DNA of 10,000 bases, from NCBI GenBank assembly GCA_009663005.1, contig CM018892.1, forward strand, positions 3,345,014 through 3,355,013, written 5' to 3'. The DNA is from Actinidia chinensis (lineage: Eukaryota > Streptophyta > Magnoliopsida > Ericales > Actinidiaceae). Positions 7,233-10,000 of the stretch are shown one piece after another (position 1 is the stretch's first letter; each line of letters opens with the position of its first letter). The notes under the pieces are model-generated. The model was not told where the DNA came from, did not search any database, and was given only the letters and a program-made list of their open reading frames with translations. A program made the translations under genes and the position numbers.

Positions 7233-7280
7233 AGAGATGGAAGAAAGAAAGAAAATAAGAGGAGAAGAGAAGAAGAGAGA
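7233..7280. repeat. GA-rich expansion present only in the 3' LTR
   Basis: About 45 bp of GAAAGAAA and GAGAAGAGA repeats replace GCAAAG of the 5' LTR (about 1347-1352). It probably arose by slippage after insertion. Confidence 0.75.
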
Positions 7281-7376
7281 GAGGCTCTAACAGTTTATGT
7301 CAAACGAAGGCTGCTGCGTTTGTCAACAGTAAAGGCCGCCTCTTTCCCGAAGTGTTCAGTGTTGAATATTAAGGAT

Positions 7377-7402
7377 GAATGAGCTAAGTGCTTAGCTCAT
7401 TC
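7377..7402. repeat. Perfect 12-bp palindrome upstream of the LTR TATA box
   Basis: GAATGAGCTAAG and CTTAGCTCATTC flank a TG centre. The TATA box starts 17 bp after it. The same 26 bases in the 5' LTR (1448-1473) have about seven changes that break the arms. Confidence 0.85.
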
Positions 7403-7418
7403 TCCCCTCTCCTTCCTC

Positions 7419-7426
7419 TATATAAA
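7419..7426 (+). promoter_or_regulatory. TATA box of the outer 3' LTR
   Basis: TATATAAA with the same flanks (CTTCCTC before, CTGCTATCTGAGAG after) as the 5' LTR copy at 1490. A promoter here would point outward into 7865-10000, antisense to the channel exons. Confidence 0.65.
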
Positions 7427-7658
7427 CTGCTATCTGAGAGTAGAAGAAGTAAAGGCATAAAAATGTAGTCATTGGAGGATTACTGTAAGCATACAGCTTG
7501 TTGCCGTGTGTAGAGGGGTTGGGAGTGAAAGCTTTATACGAGGGTAGAGGGTTATGTGTTTTGGGGGAGTGCTATGGTGCTAGTGAGAGCATCGAGAGCA
7601 CAAAGGGATTTTATAGAGAGAGGGCTAGAATTGGTAGGCTGTGAGAGCAGGACATGGA

Positions 7659-7698
<40 letters not shown>

Positions 7699-7864
7699 AT
7701 GTGATCTCCTCCCTATTGTACTCGTTGTAATTCATTCGGTAACTAAGGGATTATTGGTTCCTCTCTGTGGATGTAGGTAGGATTGGCCGAACCACGTAAA
7801 TCTTTGTCTTGTGTGTGTGGTTGATATTAGCAGATGTGATTGGTGACTAGTCCTTAGGCACAAT

Positions 7865-7869
7865 GATCT
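7865..7869. repeat. Target-site duplication, right copy (GATCT)
   Basis: Exact repeat of 1204-1208 directly after the outer 3' LTR. Confidence 0.9.
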
Positions 7870-8058
7870 TGCTTTAGAACTTGGATCAATACAACTCTGA
7901 GAGCCAAATAGACTGACTCTAACAAGGGGAATAAACACAAGCAGAACAAATCACAATAGCTGTGGTTTATGATATTGTAGTCTTGATAGTAATATGTATT
8001 CCATGTCATATTCGGTCCAAGTCCTGTATGTAAGGATAAAATTAGGGTTTCATAATAC
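7870..8058 (-). other. Intron or 3' flank of the channel gene
   Basis: On the - strand this follows the GT donor of the 122-nt exon (GTATTATG at 8058-8051). No exon is seen before the retroelement. The C-terminal (KHA) exon expected next is not found here, nor in 1-1203 on the far side of the retroelement. Confidence 0.6.
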
Positions 8059-8180
8059 CTGTGGTTTCTTGAGAGCAGTCAGGGAACTCAGACAGTTGAG
8101 TGGATTTTGCTTCTTCTAGTAGCTTGATCAAATTATTGTTTCCACACATTCGCGCTTCATCAAGTGGTGTATTTCCCCAC
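8059..8180 (-). CDS. SKOR: Exon of SKOR/GORK-type outward K+ channel (last ankyrin repeat)
   Basis: SKOR and GORK are plasma-membrane Shaker channels that release K+ (xylem loading, guard cells). On the - strand, acceptor TTTTTCAG precedes 8180 and donor GTATTATG follows 8059. The 122 nt encode 40 whole codons: WGNTPLDEARMCGN, then NNLIKLLEEAKS, then TQLSEFPDCSQETT. This is the final ankyrin repeat of the channel's cytosolic tail and the linker toward the KHA domain; GNTPLDEA and NLIKLLE are the ankyrin hallmarks. The exon enters with one base completing the preceding Arg codon (phase 2) and leaves with one extra base. It has no stop. The pore, voltage sensor and cyclic-nucleotide-binding domains lie outside the window or are lost. 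Family recognition is strong; SKOR versus GORK is less sure. Confidence 0.85.
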
Positions 8181-8815
8181 CTGAAAAATAACAAATAATC
8201 CAACAATGGTTTAGTTGCAAGAATAATTTACTAAATAATTGATTGAGTGATCAGCTATGAATTTCTGTTATTCAAGTGCATCAGCTAGCTGCCATTGTTC
8301 AAAGTCTTTGTTCTCCTGCCTTTTATCTTACTGACAACACAAACAGAAGCATATCCACCAAAATCACTGTTCAAAAGAGGAGAAAGAGAGAGAGAACAAA
8401 AACTTTAGTTTACATTATGAGGTAACATTGGGTCCCACATGACCTTCAGGATTATCAAAAAATAAATCCCAATTGGTACAAATAGAAAGACAAATGGATA
8501 CAATATTAGGTCACTAAGGTCCACCATCCACCTAGGTTGGGGTAGTTCAGGAATATAATTTTCTTATTCTAAAAGACATAAAATGAATAAGGTAAAAATA
8601 ATTGAGAAAATTGAAAGGTAGGTTTAACTTTGCACAGTTGAATCAATTATAAATTTTCTTGAGAGATCCATGATTCTGATTCTTTAAGATGGTAAGCAGT
8701 AAATTTGAAATTTTACTAATTCTTTTTGAGGGGTTGATGTTCTTATTCTGAGATAAAAGAGTTTTTTTTAATTAACAATAGTATCCTAGATTTTAAAGTC
8801 CAGACTATTCTGTTG
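8181..8815 (-). other. Non-coding interval between channel exons, lower part
   Basis: AT-rich sequence with a GA-rich patch at about 8377-8398. I searched the - strand for the ankyrin repeats expected here (GxTPLxxA and HVAASEG patterns) and found none. No transposon ends are recognised. Confidence 0.6.
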
Positions 8816-8819
8816 CATG

Positions 8820-8945
8820 TGACAGCTAGTCTTTCACACCCACAAGATGTAAACACGGTTATACAACGCAGTAGCCAGGAATCGAACGCGGGATCTCTGA
8901 GTGTTAGCTCGCATCTCAGACGCTCGCCCTTTTCCAATACGTTAT
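8820..8945 (-). mobile_element. tRNA-derived SINE-like remnant
   Basis: Read on the - strand, GGGCATATAACGTATTGG is followed by a tRNA-like part, GGGCGAGCGTCTGAG, and then by CCGCGTTCGATTCCTGG. The latter fits the internal RNA polymerase III B box (GTTCGAnnCC), about 40 bp after a weak A-box-like stretch. A non-tRNA tail with GTGTTTACATCTTGTGGG follows. No clean tRNA cloverleaf forms. I found no convincing target duplication, so the ends are approximate. This could also be a decayed tRNA pseudogene. Confidence 0.45.
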
Positions 8946-8959
8946 ATGCCCAAAAAAAT

Positions 8960-9000
8960 GATGAAGCTCGAACCCAAGACTGAAGTCTTGGTAAGGCTTG
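8960..9000 (-). other. Second B-box-like motif with hairpin
   Basis: On the - strand, a perfect 8-bp hairpin (CCAAGACT/AGTCTTGG, 8974-8991) is followed by GGGTTCGAGCTTC, which resembles a pol III B box next to an anticodon-stem-like hairpin. It may be the 3' half of a tRNA-related SINE, part of the same composite as 8820-8945, or chance. Confidence 0.3.
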
Positions 9001-9013
9001 TCCTTAACTTCCC

Positions 9014-9093
9014 AATAAAGCTGTAAAGATCACCAAGGTTGCAGCCTTGTGTTAATAAAGCTGTAAAGATCACCAAGGTTGCCGCCTTGTGTT
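9014..9093. repeat. 40-bp tandem duplication, two copies
   Basis: Copies 9014-9053 and 9054-9093 start AATAAAGCTGTAAAGATCAC and end GCCTTGTGTT. One mismatch is seen (GCAG against GCCG). Confidence 0.93.
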
Positions 9094-9469
9094 AATGTTT
9101 ACTTTATCGTGAATTTGAATAGGATATATGTCTATCCAGTTCACAAAATTGAGATATTGCAATGCACATATAAGATCCTATAAAAGTTCTATGCGAAACC
9201 ACAGAAGTAAATAGCAGTAAGAATACTCAATCTGTATCGCATGCCAAGAAATGTGCAGGAATCAATATAATTTTATTGGTATACTGTATATAGTTTCAAT
9301 GAGAAGGTAATTTATTTCATCTACTCATTGCTGAAAGTCAAATGGTAAAACTATAACATATAGAAAGCCTGAAGTCCAATTGCTTAACAAGGGAAATGAC
9401 AAGCACATGAGACAGTTTCCTGCGATGATGATGTCTACACCTTCTTGAACAAGGAAGAGTGTTTTATAC
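9094..9469 (-). other. Non-coding interval between channel exons, upper part
   Basis: AT-rich intron-like sequence following the GT donor of the 28-nt exon (GTATAAAAC at 9469 downward). No ankyrin-coding stretch is found. Confidence 0.6.
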
Positions 9470-9497
9470 CTTCGTATCCTCTTGATGCAGCAAGATG
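9470..9497 (-). CDS. SKOR: 28-nt microexon of SKOR/GORK-type K+ channel (ankyrin repeat)
   Basis: On the - strand, a T-rich tract and acceptor TTTTTACAACAG precede 9497, and donor GTATAAAAC follows 9470. The 28 nt encode HLAASRGYE plus the first base of the next codon, which fits the well-conserved HLAASRGYED of the early ankyrin repeats of SKOR/GORK channels. Reading upstream past the acceptor does not give the expected S-P-L residues, so the exon really starts at the CAT. The preceding exon is not in the remaining 500 bp of the window. The match is short, but its strand, order and family all agree with the exon at 8059-8180, which makes chance unlikely. Confidence 0.75.
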
Positions 9498-10000
9498 CTG
9501 TTGTAAAAATAAATTCATAAATAAATAAAGAGGATCTTTTCAAGGAGCAGTACTTATTCATGGAAAAATTCATCGTTCATATTTTTGGCAAAAACAATTG
9601 GATGGCTTCCTGTCACAAGCAGTGCCTGCAACTACCAAGAAATGATAATTCAGCCACTGGAGATGAAATTTGTCTTGTGTCTATTGCTAAAATTTTCACT
9701 TCGAATCATGTAGTTCAACTTGCTTTGAGTATATGTGTGTGTTTACATGCACATATAGCATGTCACAAAATGACAACAGCAAACAAGCAGTAGTTCTCAA
9801 CACTATCCAAAAAATTCCACTAGTTGAATACAACAAAAACAGGTGTAATGTCATATTTACTTCCAATTGCCATGACATGATTCTCCAGTTTTCAGAGAGT
9901 ATAATACTTATGGGGTAATGTGTTTATAATCTTGTAGAGCGGAAATCGAAAATAGACACCTACGACAGTCTTTTCCCCTTCGTCACCAGTCCTTTGACGG
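9498..10000 (-). other. Intron-like sequence upstream of the microexon
   Basis: AT-rich, with a GT microsatellite-like part near 9728-9742. Short ORFs on both strands lack any family resemblance. The last about 55 bases (CCTACGACAG...TTTGACGG) are richer in GC and look like the edge of a different sequence, possibly a transposon end or an exon. Confidence 0.5.

Larger units (their letters stand above)
1209..7864 (+). mobile_element. Outer LTR retrotransposon, copia-type, degenerate and non-autonomous
   Basis: The element has all structural parts in order: 5' LTR (1209-1914), initiator-Met primer binding site (1917-1928), a 2.1-kb internal region, a polypurine tract (about 4019-4034), and a 3' LTR (4035-4127 plus 7187-7864) split by a second retroelement. 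GATCT flanks both ends. The internal region is too short for gag plus pol. It keeps only decayed gag-like coding with a copia-type motif (LWTKLEEMYQA, then a CxxC knuckle start). No protease, integrase, reverse transcriptase or RNase H is recognisable. The two LTRs differ by eye at roughly one site in ten, mostly transitions, so the insertion is old. Superfamily assignment rests on the gag remnant and LTR style and is an inference. Confidence 0.88.
7187..7864 (+). repeat. Outer element 3' LTR, second part
   Basis: Continues the outer LTR from TCCAGGCCCAATATG to GGCACAAT and matches 1302-1914. It carries an extra purine tract (7233-7280), a perfect palindrome (7377-7402) and the TATA box (7419-7426). 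The terminal CAACA of the 5' LTR has become CAAT, so the last bases have decayed. Confidence 0.92.

Noticed and set aside
1204..7869. A novel gene system inside the 6.7-kb block
   Set aside because: LTRs, primer sites, polypurine tract, gag remnants and two target duplications explain the block as nested retrotransposons.
8743..8937. 64-aa - strand ORF between the channel exons, considered as the missing ankyrin exon
   Set aside because: The peptide has no ankyrin pattern (no TPLxxA, no LLxxGA) and lies over the SINE-like remnant.
8860..8940. Functional tRNA gene on the - strand
   Set aside because: A B-box-like TTCGATTCC is present, but the T stem does not pair, the anticodon loop would be too long and no acceptor stem is seen.
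9560..9918. Short ORFs on both strands upstream of the microexon
   Set aside because: They overlap one another on opposite strands in AT-rich intron-like sequence and match no channel segment.

Overview
The window is eudicot-like nuclear plant DNA. It has AT-rich non-coding sequence, plant-type introns, LTR retrotransposons primed by initiator-Met tRNA, and exons of a plant Shaker potassium channel. No ORF in it looks like an intact protein-coding gene. I cannot name the species.

Layout. Positions 1-1203 are AT-rich non-coding DNA with two local tandem duplications (78-bp and 94-bp spacing) and one doubtful small ORF. Positions 1204-7869 are a nested pair of LTR retrotransposons, both on the + strand. 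The outer one (1209-7864) is a decayed, largely non-coding Ty1/copia-type element. It is flanked by a perfect 5-bp target duplication, GATCT. Its 5' LTR is 1209-1914, its PBS is at 1917, its polypurine tract is at about 4019-4034 and its 3' LTR starts at 4035. That 3' LTR is split after position 4127 by a second element (4128-7181), itself flanked by the duplication TCAAG. The inner element looks like a Ty3/gypsy chromovirus of the Tekay/Del kind: a 1.78-kb 5' LTR, a PBS, a broken gag remnant, then a deletion that removed the rest of gag, all of pol and most of the 3' LTR.

Positions 7865-10000 are the body of an unrelated gene on the - strand. Two exons are recognisable: a 28-nt exon (9470-9497) and a 122-nt exon (8059-8180). 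Both encode parts of the ankyrin domain of an outward-rectifying Shaker K+ channel (SKOR/GORK type). The exon or exons expected between them, roughly 110 residues of ankyrin repeats, are not found in the 1.3 kb that separates them. The two exon phases are also incompatible with direct splicing. The copy is therefore a pseudogene, a partial duplicate, a rearranged locus or a misassembly. The interval between the exons holds a tRNA-derived SINE-like remnant and a 40-bp tandem duplication.

Working together: the retroelements carry their own promoters (TATA boxes in the LTRs) but no complete proteins, so any movement would need helper elements. Relative to the channel gene, the nested 6.7-kb insertion lies downstream of the 122-nt exon, in an intron or the 3' flank, in antisense orientation. 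I found no new defence, metabolic or regulatory system. The items most worth checking are the missing channel exon and several clustered cis-motifs and palindromes in the outer retroelement.
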